This document shows, in pieces, positions 33,309 to 42,526 of a stretch of DNA of 64,000 bases. Under the pieces are notes generated by a model, which was given only the letters and a program-made list of their open reading frames with translations, was not told the DNA's origin and made no database searches. The stretch is from Cellvibrio fontiphilus_A. Its GTDB lineage: Bacteria > Pseudomonadota > Gammaproteobacteria > Pseudomonadales > Cellvibrionaceae. The stretch lies in NCBI RefSeq assembly GCF_042646205.1, contig NZ_JBHRTF010000002.1, forward strand, positions 310,001 to 374,000. The letters are read 5' to 3'. The translations under genes and the position numbers were made by a program. How positions within the stretch are numbered: position 1 is the first letter of the stretch; every line of letters begins with the position of its first letter.

Positions 33309-34829
33309 ATGAGGATAAACATCTTTTTACAGCTACCGCAGTGGCAGATAACACGAGAGCAACCACCAGTGACTGACTATTGCCCCCAATACCCGGGACG
33401 CCGCCGTTTCCTCAGCCAGAGCCTGACGGGACTCGCCGGTGCCGCCACATTGACCAGCCTACCGGCCTGTACCCGCACTGCACCCGCCGCATCCGGGTTT
33501 GCGGACGACGCCTGGAGCAAAGCCGAACAGATTCGCGCCCAGACAGTAGTGCCGCAATTCCCTGCCAAGGTTTTTGACCTGCGCGACTTTGGCGCCAAAG
33601 CCGATGGCAAAACCGACAACACCGCCATTTTTGCCGCCGCTATCAAAGCCTGTCATGGCGCCGGTGGCGGCCAGGTATTAGTGCCTGCGGGCAACTACCT
33701 GAGCGGCCCGATTCACCTGTTATCCAACGTGAACCTGCACCTGGCTGAAGGCGCGCGCATCCTGTTTAGCACTGACTCCAAAGCCTATCTGCCGGCGGTA
33801 TTTACCCGCTGGGAGGGCATGGAACTCATGGGTTACTCGCCGCTTATCTATGCCTACGGCCAAACCAATATCGCCATTACCGGTAAAGGCACGCTGGACG
33901 GCCAAGCCAACCGCACTACCTGGTGGCCCTGGAAAGGCGGCGCCTGGAAGGGCGGCACCGACTGGAGCGTGCCCGGCTTCCCCACCCAGGACGCAGCGCG
34001 CGACAAGTTGATGCAGGACATGGAGCAGGGTGTGCCGGTTGCCGAGCGCCTCTACGCCGAAGGCGCCAATTTGCGCCCGCCGTTTATCCAACCCTACGCC
34101 TGTAAAAACGTATTGATTGAAGGCGTGACTATTACCAACGCGCCCTTTTGGTTAATCAACCCGGTGCTCTGCGAAAACGTCACGGTAGATAGCGTGAGCT
34201 GCATTAGCCACGGCCCCAATTCCGATGGCTGCGACCCGGAATCCTGCAAAAACGTGGTAATCAAAAATTGTTTATTTGATACCGGCGACGACTGCATCGC
34301 GATTAAATCCGGCCGCAACGCCGATGGCCGCCGCTTGAACACACCCACTGAAAATATTGTGATCAGCCACTGCAAAATGCGCGAAGGTCACGGCGGTGTG
34401 GTGATTGGCAGCGAAATTTCCGGCGGTGTGCGCAATGTTTTTGTTGAGCAGTGCGAAATGAGCAGCCCGCATTTGGATCGCGGTATTCGCATTAAAACCA
34501 ATTCCGTGCGCGGCGGTGTGATTGAAAACTTTTTCATTCGCGACATCACTATCGGCGAAGTCACCACCGCAATTGTTATCGACTTTGATTACGAAGAAGG
34601 TGACGCCGGCAAATTTACCCCGACAGTGCGCAATATCGATATCCGCAATTTGCTCTGCAATAACGCCAAAAAAGTATTCCAGGTGCGCGGCTACAAACGC
34701 TCGCCTATTCAAAACCTGCAGTTAACCAATTGTCATTTCAAACAAGTGGATGACATAGGAATGCTGGAGCAAGTAGAAAATTTTTCCGCCACCAATGTCA
34801 CCATCAAAGGTGTGGAATTCAAGGTGTAA
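33309..34829 (+). CDS. GH28 polygalacturonase with Tat-type lipoprotein signal
   Basis: 506 residues. The export signal has RRRFLSQSLTGLAG (residues 31-44) and Cys54 in SLPAC, so it looks like a Tat-exported, lipidated protein. The beta-helix catalytic residues are in place: NSDGCDPES (N304, D306), DTGDDCIAIKSG (D327, D328), GHGGVVIGSE (H361) and RIKTN (R394, K396). It hydrolyses alpha-1,4-galacturonan, possibly from chain ends given the long form and many N-terminal loops. The ATG at 33309 lacks a clear ribosome site; the GTG at 33369 (VTDYCP) is an alternative and also keeps the whole Tat motif. A LacI-type operator pair precedes it. Confidence 0.93.
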   Translation: MRINIFLQLPQWQITREQPPVTDYCPQYPGRRRFLSQSLTGLAGAATLTSLPACTRTAPAASGFADDAWSKAEQIRAQTVVPQFPAKVFDLRDFGAKADGKTDNTAIFAAAIKACHGAGGGQVLVPAGNYLSGPIHLLSNVNLHLAEGARILFSTDSKAYLPAVFTRWEGMELMGYSPLIYAYGQTNIAITGKGTLDGQANRTTWWPWKGGAWKGGTDWSVPGFPTQDAARDKLMQDMEQGVPVAERLYAEGANLRPPFIQPYACKNVLIEGVTITNAPFWLINPVLCENVTVDSVSCISHGPNSDGCDPESCKNVVIKNCLFDTGDDCIAIKSGRNADGRRLNTPTENIVISHCKMREGHGGVVIGSEISGGVRNVFVEQCEMSSPHLDRGIRIKTNSVRGGVIENFFIRDITIGEVTTAIVIDFDYEEGDAGKFTPTVRNIDIRNLLCNNAKKVFQVRGYKRSPIQNLQLTNCHFKQVDDIGMLEQVENFSATNVTIKGVEFKV

Positions 34830-34866
34830 CCCGCGCTGCCAACACCAACGGGATAGCGCAGTAAAC

Positions 34867-34883
34867 GCCGGAGTAACTCCGGC
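34867..34883 (+). other. Small hairpin downstream of the GH28 gene
   Basis: GCCGGAG / CTCCGGC with a TAA loop, then A7. There is no T run on either strand in the right place, so it may protect the 3' end rather than terminate. The remaining gap to the TBDR gene (35042) shows no gene. Confidence 0.4.
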
Positions 34884-35041
34884 AAAAAAATTCCAAATAT
34901 AAGCAGATGTCTCGCTTGTAGGCCAAAAGCCCGGGAGAAAAAGATCTGTGATGTTTGTGAAGGTAAGCGGCACTTTTTGAGTGTCGACATAGATCGTTAG
35001 CTTAATGTTTTTAAATCACAATAAAGATGGGGAAAATAGCT

Positions 35042-37765
35042 ATGAGAAAATTTACACTCAATCCACTCGTGTTGGCCATGGCGGCCTGTGTGATTGCGCC
35101 CACTACCGCAATTGCGCAGGACGATGCCAACCTTGAAGAGGTTGTGGTTACTGGCAGCTACGCCCAGAGCTTGAGAAATGCCCTGAACGTAAAGCGTGAA
35201 TCAACCACTATCGTCGACTCTGTTTTCGCAGAAGATGTGGGTAAATTCCCAGATCAAAACCTCACAGAATCATTAGGTCGCATTCCTGGTGTTGCAGTAG
35301 CAACCGACGATGGTGAAGGTCGTACCATCACCGTGCGCGGCTTGGGTGATGCATTCACTATGGTTACCGTAAATGGCATGCCGGGCCAATCCCTTGCTGC
35401 AGGTTCAGGCAGTGTGCGCACCAGCCGCGCGTTTGACTTCAACGTATTCGCTTCAGAATTGTTTAGCCGTTTGGATGTTTATAAATCCACCTCGGCACAA
35501 TTGGAGGATGGCTCGCTGGGCGCGACAGTAGCGCTGAGCACTGGTCGCCCTTTCGACTACGACTCATTTACCGCCGTAGCGAATGCTGAAGCGGGTTACT
35601 ATGATGGCTCAGGCAAAACTGTTCCGCGCGTATCTGGCCTGATTAGCACCAGCAATGACACCGTTGGTTTCCTTGCGTCTATTGCCTACTCGGAAAAAGA
35701 GGCCCCCGTTCTGGGTGGCGAAACTGGTCGCTGGGCACAACAAGGTGCTAGTAACAATATTTTTAGCTGCACCAGTTGTTCACCTGCTGAACTGGCGGAA
35801 GTAAGAAGTTCATGGGCGCCGCGTATTCCACGTTATGCGGACAAAACTAACAGTCAGGAACGCTTGGGTGTAACCTCTAGCTTCCAGTGGCAAATCGCTG
35901 ATGCAAGTTTGTTAACTATCGACGGGCTCTACTCAAAAATTGATGTGGCGCGCGATGAACCGTTCATGGAAGCCATTTCATTAGCTCGTACCGGTGGCAC
36001 TGGTATCAATCAGATGAACGTGATTGATTACACCCTTGACTCCAACATGACCATGGTAACTGCCGAGATCGAAAATGCGGATTTCCGCTCCGAGGCATTT
36101 ACTGCAAATTGGGATTCAGAATTCACTCAGCTTTCAGCGGAATTGAAACACGAGTTCACGGATGGTTTCCGCATGAATGTCTTGGCAGGTATGACCGAAT
36201 CCAAGCTAAAAAATAACGAAATTACTGTCATTTACGAACACTATAGCAGCAACGACAACCGTAAAGAGCTGGCGGCTGCCTACGCTGACCCAAGTGATAC
36301 AGTGTTCTGGGATTTCACCAACATGAAATCACCTGTGTTGAGCTACAGTTTCGACACCACTAACCCAGCCAACTGGGAACTTTCCGAATACCGTGATCGT
36401 CTCACCGACGCCACCTCCAACACCGATATGTTCCGTGTGGATTTCGAATACGATTTGGCTGAAGGCTTTACTGCAAAAGCAGGTGTAACACAAAAATCCT
36501 ACGGTTATGAAATTGATGGCGTTCAGGCTGACAAAACTTTCACCAACGCCGACACTACCGATGGCACCAACGATGGCGTTGCTTGCGGTATTTCAGCCGC
36601 TGTAACAGCGGACGATGGTTCAGTTGTAACCGCTGGTGGTCAAACTTTCTTTATCCCTGACTTCAACCGTCGCAATGAATTCCTCGCCACTGATTGTTGG
36701 TCCTATGCATTAGTTGCAGGTAGTACTCGTGAAGTTGAAGAAGATGTACTGGGTTATTTTGTTCAATTGAACATGGATACCGAATTATTCGGCAATCGTT
36801 TGCGTGGTGATATCGGTGTGCGTGAAGCCCAAACCGATCTGACCACATCTGGCATCACTGCTGTAGACGGTGTTGTCACACCGCTCACAGTTGAGCATGA
36901 CTACAACGACACACTGCCATCCATGACCTTGGCTTATAACCTGACTGAAGATCTGGTATTGCGTGCTGCAGCAGCCAAAGTATTGGCCCGCCCTGAACTG
37001 ACCGACCTTAACCCAGGTGGTTCGGTAACCATCTTTGGAACACAACCAGCAGTATCTTATGGTAACCCACTGATCGAGCCTTTCCGTGCGGATTCTTTTG
37101 ACTTGGGCTTGGAGTGGTACTACGCCGAGGATGCAATGACTGGTCTGACGCTCTTCCAAAAAGATGTTGAATCCTTCCCAACATCGGATGTTGATTTTAT
37201 CCAGTGGTCTGAGCTTGGCTTGCCAGATAGTTTGTTGGGCGCACAAGCTGACCAACTTCGCGATCAGAATTTCCGCGTAAGCCGTCGTATCAACGGTGGT
37301 GGTGCCATGATTAACGGTGCCGAGCTTTCATGGCAGCAGCAACTGTCATTCCTGCCCGGCCCTGATTGGGTGCGCGGATTTGGTTTCCAAGCAAACTACA
37401 CTTACGTAGATGCCGAAACCAACGCGGGCGATCCAATGCCAAATGTCTCTGAAAATTCTTACAACTTCACCTTGTATTGGGAAGGCGAGAAATTCCAGGC
37501 ACGTATCAGCAACGCGTACCGCGGCGAATACTTAAGCAACTTGGGAACAGTAGCTAACCCATGGCAAGATCGCGTAGTTGACGATAGCAATATCGTTGGT
37601 GTGTCAGCTAGCTATGACCTCACTGAGCAGTTAAAAATCACGTTTAAAGGCATCAACATCTTTGATGAACCGCAACATGAATATGAAACTTCCGGTGTGG
37701 CGCGTATGGTTCGTAACCACTCAACAGGTGCGAGCTACTTCGTAGGCGCAAGCTACAAGTTTTAA
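35042..37765 (+). CDS. TonB-dependent receptor in pectin locus
   Basis: 907 residues from ATG 35042, chosen for the GGGGA site nine bases upstream; the ATG at 35027 is inside that site. A signal peptide (MRKFTLNPLVLAMAACVIAPTTAIA) is followed by a TonB box-like EEVVVTG, a plug domain (VGKFPDQNLTESLGRIPGVAV, ITVRGLGDAFTMVTVNGM) and a long 22-strand barrel ending in YFVGASYKF with a terminal Phe. It should import pectin oligomers across the outer membrane. It lies between the GH28 gene and the DUF4861-GH105 gene, all rightward. A GNRA-looped hairpin follows. Confidence 0.95.
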   Translation: MRKFTLNPLVLAMAACVIAPTTAIAQDDANLEEVVVTGSYAQSLRNALNVKRESTTIVDSVFAEDVGKFPDQNLTESLGRIPGVAVATDDGEGRTITVRGLGDAFTMVTVNGMPGQSLAAGSGSVRTSRAFDFNVFASELFSRLDVYKSTSAQLEDGSLGATVALSTGRPFDYDSFTAVANAEAGYYDGSGKTVPRVSGLISTSNDTVGFLASIAYSEKEAPVLGGETGRWAQQGASNNIFSCTSCSPAELAEVRSSWAPRIPRYADKTNSQERLGVTSSFQWQIADASLLTIDGLYSKIDVARDEPFMEAISLARTGGTGINQMNVIDYTLDSNMTMVTAEIENADFRSEAFTANWDSEFTQLSAELKHEFTDGFRMNVLAGMTESKLKNNEITVIYEHYSSNDNRKELAAAYADPSDTVFWDFTNMKSPVLSYSFDTTNPANWELSEYRDRLTDATSNTDMFRVDFEYDLAEGFTAKAGVTQKSYGYEIDGVQADKTFTNADTTDGTNDGVACGISAAVTADDGSVVTAGGQTFFIPDFNRRNEFLATDCWSYALVAGSTREVEEDVLGYFVQLNMDTELFGNRLRGDIGVREAQTDLTTSGITAVDGVVTPLTVEHDYNDTLPSMTLAYNLTEDLVLRAAAAKVLARPELTDLNPGGSVTIFGTQPAVSYGNPLIEPFRADSFDLGLEWYYAEDAMTGLTLFQKDVESFPTSDVDFIQWSELGLPDSLLGAQADQLRDQNFRVSRRINGGGAMINGAELSWQQQLSFLPGPDWVRGFGFQANYTYVDAETNAGDPMPNVSENSYNFTLYWEGEKFQARISNAYRGEYLSNLGTVANPWQDRVVDDSNIVGVSASYDLTEQLKITFKGINIFDEPQHEYETSGVARMVRNHSTGASYFVGASYKF

Positions 37766-37787
37766 TTGATCATCGATGCAGTACCAC

Positions 37788-37813
37788 AGGGATGCCAGGC
37801 AACTGGCATCCCT
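37788..37813 (+). terminator. Strong hairpin after the TBDR
   Basis: AGGGATGCCAG / CTGGCATCCCT, 11 bp perfect stem, with a GCAA tetraloop, 22 bp after the TBDR stop. The following ATTTAG is a weak U tract, so read-through into the GH105 gene is possible. Confidence 0.65.
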
Positions 37814-37920
37814 ATTTAGTTATCGGCGGGGTGGATTTTTTACCGCGCTTCAACGCAAAAAAACGATGTGATTCGTCAAACTAAAATCACGACGAAATAA
37901 CGCGACAAGAGGTATGTAAC

Positions 37921-40422
37921 GTGAGTTTATTGTTTAAACCTGGAGTAATTTACAGCGGTATTTTTCTGGCAGCACTAATGGGATGCTCACCGGAAAAAAC
38001 CACCGAACAACAAACCAAGGCTACAACACCTGTTGCGCAACCTGACGTGAAAGATACCCTTGTTGCCACGGCAGAAATCAGCAATGCCAATAACTTTGCA
38101 TTGCAGCAAGAGCCGATTTATTTTTCATTTTATGACCTGGGTATAAACGCCAGCGAAGCGGCAACACTTGCCGTGCTTCAGGGCGATCAACCCCAGGCTT
38201 CACAAAGCGTCGATACCGATGGTGACGGCGCGCTGGACAGCTTGTTATTAGCGGCCGATTTTGCACCCGCCGAGCGCAAAAATTTTGTTATTTCCAACGA
38301 TCCTGCCATTGCCAAACCCGCGCTGAAAAAACAAACCCAGGCGGAAATTTCCATCAAAGAAGGTGGAGAGTGGAATGGCAAAGTTTACGAAGGTGGCAGT
38401 TTTAAAAATGTGGATAGCGTAACGCCACCGCCACAATATACCGATCACTCCTATTGGATTCGCTACGAAGGCCCCGGCATAGAGTCGGATAAAGTGGCCT
38501 ATCGCGTGTATCTGGATTGGCGCAACGGTTTTGATATTTTTGGTAAAAAAGTTAACGACGTTGTGCTGCAAAATGTCGGGCAGGACGGTTATGACTCCTA
38601 CCATGAAAATGCCGACTGGGGTGTGGATGTTTTAAAAGTCGGTAAATCACTCGGCATGGGTGGATTTGGTTTTTGGAATGGCAAAAATGTCGAGCTGGTT
38701 TCACAAACCGATGGCCGCTCCGCCACAATCACCAACAATGGCGATATTTATTCCGGCTTTAAAATTAACTACAACGGCTGGCAAGTTAACAACCAAAAAT
38801 TGGATATGACCGCGCATTTTTCCATGACGGCGGGCAGCCGCTTGGTGAAAGTTAACCTGAGTAAAACCCAGCGTTTACCGAACATGGCAATCGGTTTGGT
38901 AAAACACCCGGGCACCACCTTGATTGAAGGCAATCAAAACATCAGTGGTTATGCCTGGACTTATGTGGCCAGCTGGGGCAAACAAAGTTTGAGCGGCCCG
39001 GATGATCATTTAGGCATGGCGATTATTTTCCGCCGCGATGATCGCGCTGAACAAACACAAGATGAAACCTCTTATGTTTCCGTCATGAAAGACAAAGGCG
39101 GCCAATTGGAATACTACTTCCTCGCCGCTTGGGAACATGAATTGGATGGCGTAAAAACCGAAGCGGATTTTAAAGCCTATTTGGATCGCGAAGTATTGCG
39201 TTTAACCAAAGAACCGCGCGTGCGTTTTGAATCTGCACTCAGTGCTAAAGCCAAACAGTCACCGCTGACGGCTGAGTCTGCGCTGCAGTGGAGCAAGGCC
39301 TTGGCTGACTCGGAACTCGCGCGCAAAACCCTGAAATATCACTATCAAGGTTGGGATGAAAATCGTCGCCGCCCGTCCAAATTTGAATACGATATTGTTG
39401 GTATGCAAATTATGGCGCTGCAAAAATTAAACGAGGTAAGCCCCGACCAGCGTTATGTGGATGCCGCCGAAACAGTCACCGGTAGTTTTGTTGCCGAGGA
39501 TGGTCACATCCATACCTTTGAACCGGATTTATTCAGTATCGATTTAACCAAACCCGGCGATGTGTTGATTCTGTTGGAGCAGCGCACCGGAGCCGAAAAA
39601 TATCGCAAAGCGGTGGATTTTTTGCGTGAGAATTTAAAGCGTCACCCGCGCACCAGTGGCGGCGCTTTTTGGCATCGCGCCACCTACCCCAACCAGCTGT
39701 GGCTGGACGGTGTGTACATGGGCATGCCGTTCCTGGCGCAGTACGCCGCTACCTATGAAAGCGGTGCACAGCAGCACGAAAGTTTTAAAGAAGCCGTACA
39801 TGAATTTGTGATTGCCCGCGAGCAGCTGCGCAACCCGGAAACCGGTTTGTACTACCACGCCTGGGATGAATCCAAACAAGCTGCTTGGGCTAACAAAGAA
39901 ACCGGCCAGGCCTCACAATATTGGCTGCGCGGTTTGGGTTGGTACGCCATGGCACTGGTGGATGTATTGGATTATTTGCCTGAATCCGAAACTGAATTGC
40001 GCAAAACCCTGATCGATATCACCCAGGAATTGGCCGCCGATTTACTGCGCTACCAAGATGCAGAAACTGGCACCTGGTGGCAAATTCTGGATAAACCCGG
40101 CGCTATTGCCAACTATCGCGAATCCAGCGGCAGCGCGATGTTCACTTACTTTTATGCCAAGGCGATAAATAAAGGTTATTTGCCGGAATCCTATCGCGCG
40201 GCCACAATTAAAGCCTATGAAGGTTTGATCAATGAATTTGTCACAGTACACAGCGATGGCAAAATCAGTATGAACGACCAGTGTCTGGTTGCCGGTTTGG
40301 GTTTTGGCCGCGATGGCAGTTACGATTACTACATGACTGAACGTATTTTCTCCAACGATGCCAAGGGCAATGTACCGTTTATTATTGCCGGTATCGAAAT
40401 GCACAAATTACTTAAACAATAA
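37921..40422 (+). CDS. DUF4861 - GH105 fusion lipoprotein (unsaturated rhamnogalacturonyl hydrolase-like)
   Basis: 833 residues starting at GTG with an AGAGGT site. A lipobox ALMGC (Cys about 22) gives a lipoprotein. Residues ~45-425 resemble DUF4861 (SDKVAYRVYLDWRNGFDIFGK, GFGFWNGKNVELVS, KHPGTTLIEG), and residues ~445-833 are a GH88/GH105 alpha/alpha barrel. The catalytic Asp is expected in QLWLDGVYMGMPFLAQYA, and YWLRGLGWYAMALVDVLDYLP is the family hallmark. GH105 removes unsaturated galacturonate or glucuronate from lyase products of rhamnogalacturonan or similar glycans. The two halves could co-operate on a branched pectin, which is inference. kduI follows after 139 bp. Confidence 0.88.
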   Translation: MSLLFKPGVIYSGIFLAALMGCSPEKTTEQQTKATTPVAQPDVKDTLVATAEISNANNFALQQEPIYFSFYDLGINASEAATLAVLQGDQPQASQSVDTDGDGALDSLLLAADFAPAERKNFVISNDPAIAKPALKKQTQAEISIKEGGEWNGKVYEGGSFKNVDSVTPPPQYTDHSYWIRYEGPGIESDKVAYRVYLDWRNGFDIFGKKVNDVVLQNVGQDGYDSYHENADWGVDVLKVGKSLGMGGFGFWNGKNVELVSQTDGRSATITNNGDIYSGFKINYNGWQVNNQKLDMTAHFSMTAGSRLVKVNLSKTQRLPNMAIGLVKHPGTTLIEGNQNISGYAWTYVASWGKQSLSGPDDHLGMAIIFRRDDRAEQTQDETSYVSVMKDKGGQLEYYFLAAWEHELDGVKTEADFKAYLDREVLRLTKEPRVRFESALSAKAKQSPLTAESALQWSKALADSELARKTLKYHYQGWDENRRRPSKFEYDIVGMQIMALQKLNEVSPDQRYVDAAETVTGSFVAEDGHIHTFEPDLFSIDLTKPGDVLILLEQRTGAEKYRKAVDFLRENLKRHPRTSGGAFWHRATYPNQLWLDGVYMGMPFLAQYAATYESGAQQHESFKEAVHEFVIAREQLRNPETGLYYHAWDESKQAAWANKETGQASQYWLRGLGWYAMALVDVLDYLPESETELRKTLIDITQELAADLLRYQDAETGTWWQILDKPGAIANYRESSGSAMFTYFYAKAINKGYLPESYRAATIKAYEGLINEFVTVHSDGKISMNDQCLVAGLGFGRDGSYDYYMTERIFSNDAKGNVPFIIAGIEMHKLLKQ

Positions 40423-40457
40423 TTTAAAAATTACTTAAAAAAATAATTATCCGCGTG

Positions 40458-40480
40458 CGCCTGTGGGTTATACACAGGCG
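40458..40480 (+). other. Hairpin between GH105 and kduI
   Basis: CGCCTGTG (40458-40465) and CACAGGCG (40473-40480) pair perfectly with a 7-nt loop. No T run follows. It may separate expression of the two cistrons. Confidence 0.45.
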
Positions 40481-40561
40481 TGCGCACTGCTTCTATAGAG
40501 TGGATTACCATCAACCTGTGTTGCGCCTGCGCGCAGCAGCCAAGAGACGAAGGTTTTTATT

Positions 40562-41401
40562 ATGAAAGTGTTAGAAGAGCGTTTTGCCGTCCATCAGGAC
40601 GACTACAAACATTACGACACCGAAAAACTGCGCAAACATTTTTTAGTCGAGAATATTTTTACCCCTGACCAAGTGGAATTCACCTACACCCACTACGAGC
40701 GTTTGATGGTGGGCGGTGTTATGCCGGTAAACAAAGCCGTGCAACTGGAAACCTACTACCAATTAAAATCCGACTATTTTTTAGCGCGCCGCGAGTTGGG
40801 CGCAATTAATATCGGCGGTAGCGGTAAAGTTTCGGTAGACGGTGAAGTATTTGCGATAGACACCAAAGAAGCACTTTATATTGGCCGTGGCGCTAAAGAA
40901 GTGATTTTTAGCAGTGACGACGCCAGCAATCCCGCCAAGTTCTATTTGAATTCAACGCCCGCGCATCAAACCTACCCCACTAAAAAAGTGAATAAGGAAA
41001 ACAGCAAAGTGCTGCACATGGGTGCGGGCGATACTTGTAACGAGCGCGATATTTATCAACTAATGATCAGCTCGGTATTGGATACCTGCCAATTACAAAT
41101 GGGCATGACTGAATTAAAACCCGGCAGCATTTGGAACACTATGCCTATGCATACCCACAGCCGCCGGATGGAAGCCTATTTTTATTTCAACATTCCGCAA
41201 GATCACGCGGTTTGCCATTTTATGGGCCCGGCCGATGAAACCCGTCACCTGTGGATTGGCAATGAGCAAGCGGTAGTTTCGCCGCCCTGGTCTATGCACT
41301 CGGGCGTGGGCACCGCCAACTACACTTTTATCTGGGGCATGGCGGGGGAGAACATGGACTACACTGACATGGATTTCCACAAGCCCAGCGAATTGAAATA
41401 A
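40562..41401 (+). CDS. kduI: 5-keto-4-deoxyuronate isomerase
   Basis: 279 residues (E. coli 278), cupin fold. The zinc site is visible in MPMHTHSRRMEAYFYF (two His and Glu) with a further His in SPPWSMHSGVGTANYTFIWGMAGEN. Conserved start MKVLEERFAVHQDDYKHYDTEKLRKHFLVENIF. It isomerises 5-keto-4-deoxyuronate (DKI), made from unsaturated galacturonate, to 2,5-diketo-3-deoxygluconate, the substrate of KduD. It receives product from the GH105 enzyme upstream. It precedes kduD by 17 bp and is probably in one operon with it. Confidence 0.97.
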   Translation: MKVLEERFAVHQDDYKHYDTEKLRKHFLVENIFTPDQVEFTYTHYERLMVGGVMPVNKAVQLETYYQLKSDYFLARRELGAINIGGSGKVSVDGEVFAIDTKEALYIGRGAKEVIFSSDDASNPAKFYLNSTPAHQTYPTKKVNKENSKVLHMGAGDTCNERDIYQLMISSVLDTCQLQMGMTELKPGSIWNTMPMHTHSRRMEAYFYFNIPQDHAVCHFMGPADETRHLWIGNEQAVVSPPWSMHSGVGTANYTFIWGMAGENMDYTDMDFHKPSELK

Positions 41402-41418
41402 TTTTTTGAGAGAAAAAC

Positions 41419-42213
41419 ATGAATCATCCATTATTTGATTTAACCGGCAAAATCGCGCTGGTTACTGGCGCTACCCACGGCTTGGGTATGGCCATGGCCA
41501 GCGGCCTTGCCAGTGCCGGTGCAACCTTGATTATTAACGGCAATTCCTCGCAAGAAAAAATCGACAACGCCGTCAACGAATATCGCGCTAAAGGTTTTAA
41601 AGCATTTGGTTACAAATTTAATGTGACCAATGAAGACGAAGTGATTGCCGCTGTTGATCAAATTGAAAAAGATCACGGCCCGATTGATATTTTGATTAAC
41701 AACGCCGGCATTATTAAACGCACACCACTGCTGGAAATGACGCTGGAAGATTTTGAAGAAGTCATCAAAATCGATTTGACCGGTGTATTCACCATGACCC
41801 GCCCGGTTGCACGCAAAATGGTGGAACGTCGTCAGGGCAAAATTATTAATATTTGTTCGATGATGAGCGAACTCGGCCGCAATTCTGTTGGCGCTTACGC
41901 GGCAGCAAAAGGCGGTTTGAAAATGCTCACCAAAAACATGGCCACCGAATGGGCCAAATACAACGTGCAAGTAAACGGCATCGGCCCAGGTTATTTTGCC
42001 ACCAGCCAAACCGAACCCATTCGCGTAGACGGCCACCCCTTTAACGATTTTATTATCAGCCGCACCCCGGCCGGCAAATGGGGCGACCCGGATGACCTGC
42101 AAGGCGCCACCATTTTCCTCGCCTCCAAAGCGAGCGATTTTGTTACCGGCCAAATCGTGTACGTGGATGGCGGCATCCTCGCCACCATCGGCAAACCAAG
42201 TAACGAAGCTTAA
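41419..42213 (+). CDS. kduD: 2-dehydro-3-deoxy-D-gluconate 5-dehydrogenase (SDR)
   Basis: 264 residues, classical short-chain dehydrogenase. The glycine-rich TGATHGLGMAMA, NNAGI, catalytic Ser in ICSMMSELG, and YAAAKGG (Tyr/Lys) are all present. It reduces 2,5-diketo-3-deoxygluconate to KDG, feeding KdgK. A GAGAG ribosome site precedes the ATG. With kduI it completes the unsaturated-uronate branch; the hydride carrier connects it to the transhydrogenase 10 kb upstream. Confidence 0.97.
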   Translation: MNHPLFDLTGKIALVTGATHGLGMAMASGLASAGATLIINGNSSQEKIDNAVNEYRAKGFKAFGYKFNVTNEDEVIAAVDQIEKDHGPIDILINNAGIIKRTPLLEMTLEDFEEVIKIDLTGVFTMTRPVARKMVERRQGKIINICSMMSELGRNSVGAYAAAKGGLKMLTKNMATEWAKYNVQVNGIGPGYFATSQTEPIRVDGHPFNDFIISRTPAGKWGDPDDLQGATIFLASKASDFVTGQIVYVDGGILATIGKPSNEA

Positions 42214-42267
42214 CCCTCCGTACAAAATCAGGATGAACTACCCCTTTTATCCTGATTCCTCCCGCAA

Positions 42268-42297
42268 CAGCCGCCCCACAAGGGCGGCTGTTTTTTT
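42268..42297 (+). terminator. Rho-independent terminator after kduD
   Basis: CAGCCGCCC / GGGCGGCTG stem, 5-nt loop, then seven T. A strong terminator closing the kduI-kduD transcript. The next ~230 bp to the GH3 gene (42300-42526) is AT-rich then GC-rich with an imperfect AACGTGC...GCACGTT inverted repeat near 42379-42415; nothing else is supported there. Confidence 0.9.
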
Positions 42298-42526
42298 ATT
42301 GCACTGCTAATTTTTTATGCAAAGGATTATTAAAAGTAAAAGGGATTCGCTAAAAACCCCTGAAATGCTACCTTTATAGAACGTGCGCCCCCAGTGCAAC
42401 CACCGCTGGCACGTTTATAACACCGGTTTTCGCATGGATGAATACTATTTCAAATATCAGCGACATCCGCCTGACGCGAACAAGCCGTTATCTCATTTCT
42501 GGTTCGTTGAATAGGTCATACCCACT

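Noticed and set aside
41440..42225. A 261-codon frame antisense to kduD
   Set aside because: Mirror of the SDR gene; low complexity and no domain.
42379..42415. AACGTGC...GCACGTT inverted repeat before the GH3 gene
   Set aside because: Arms are imperfect with a long loop; not strong enough to call an operator or terminator.
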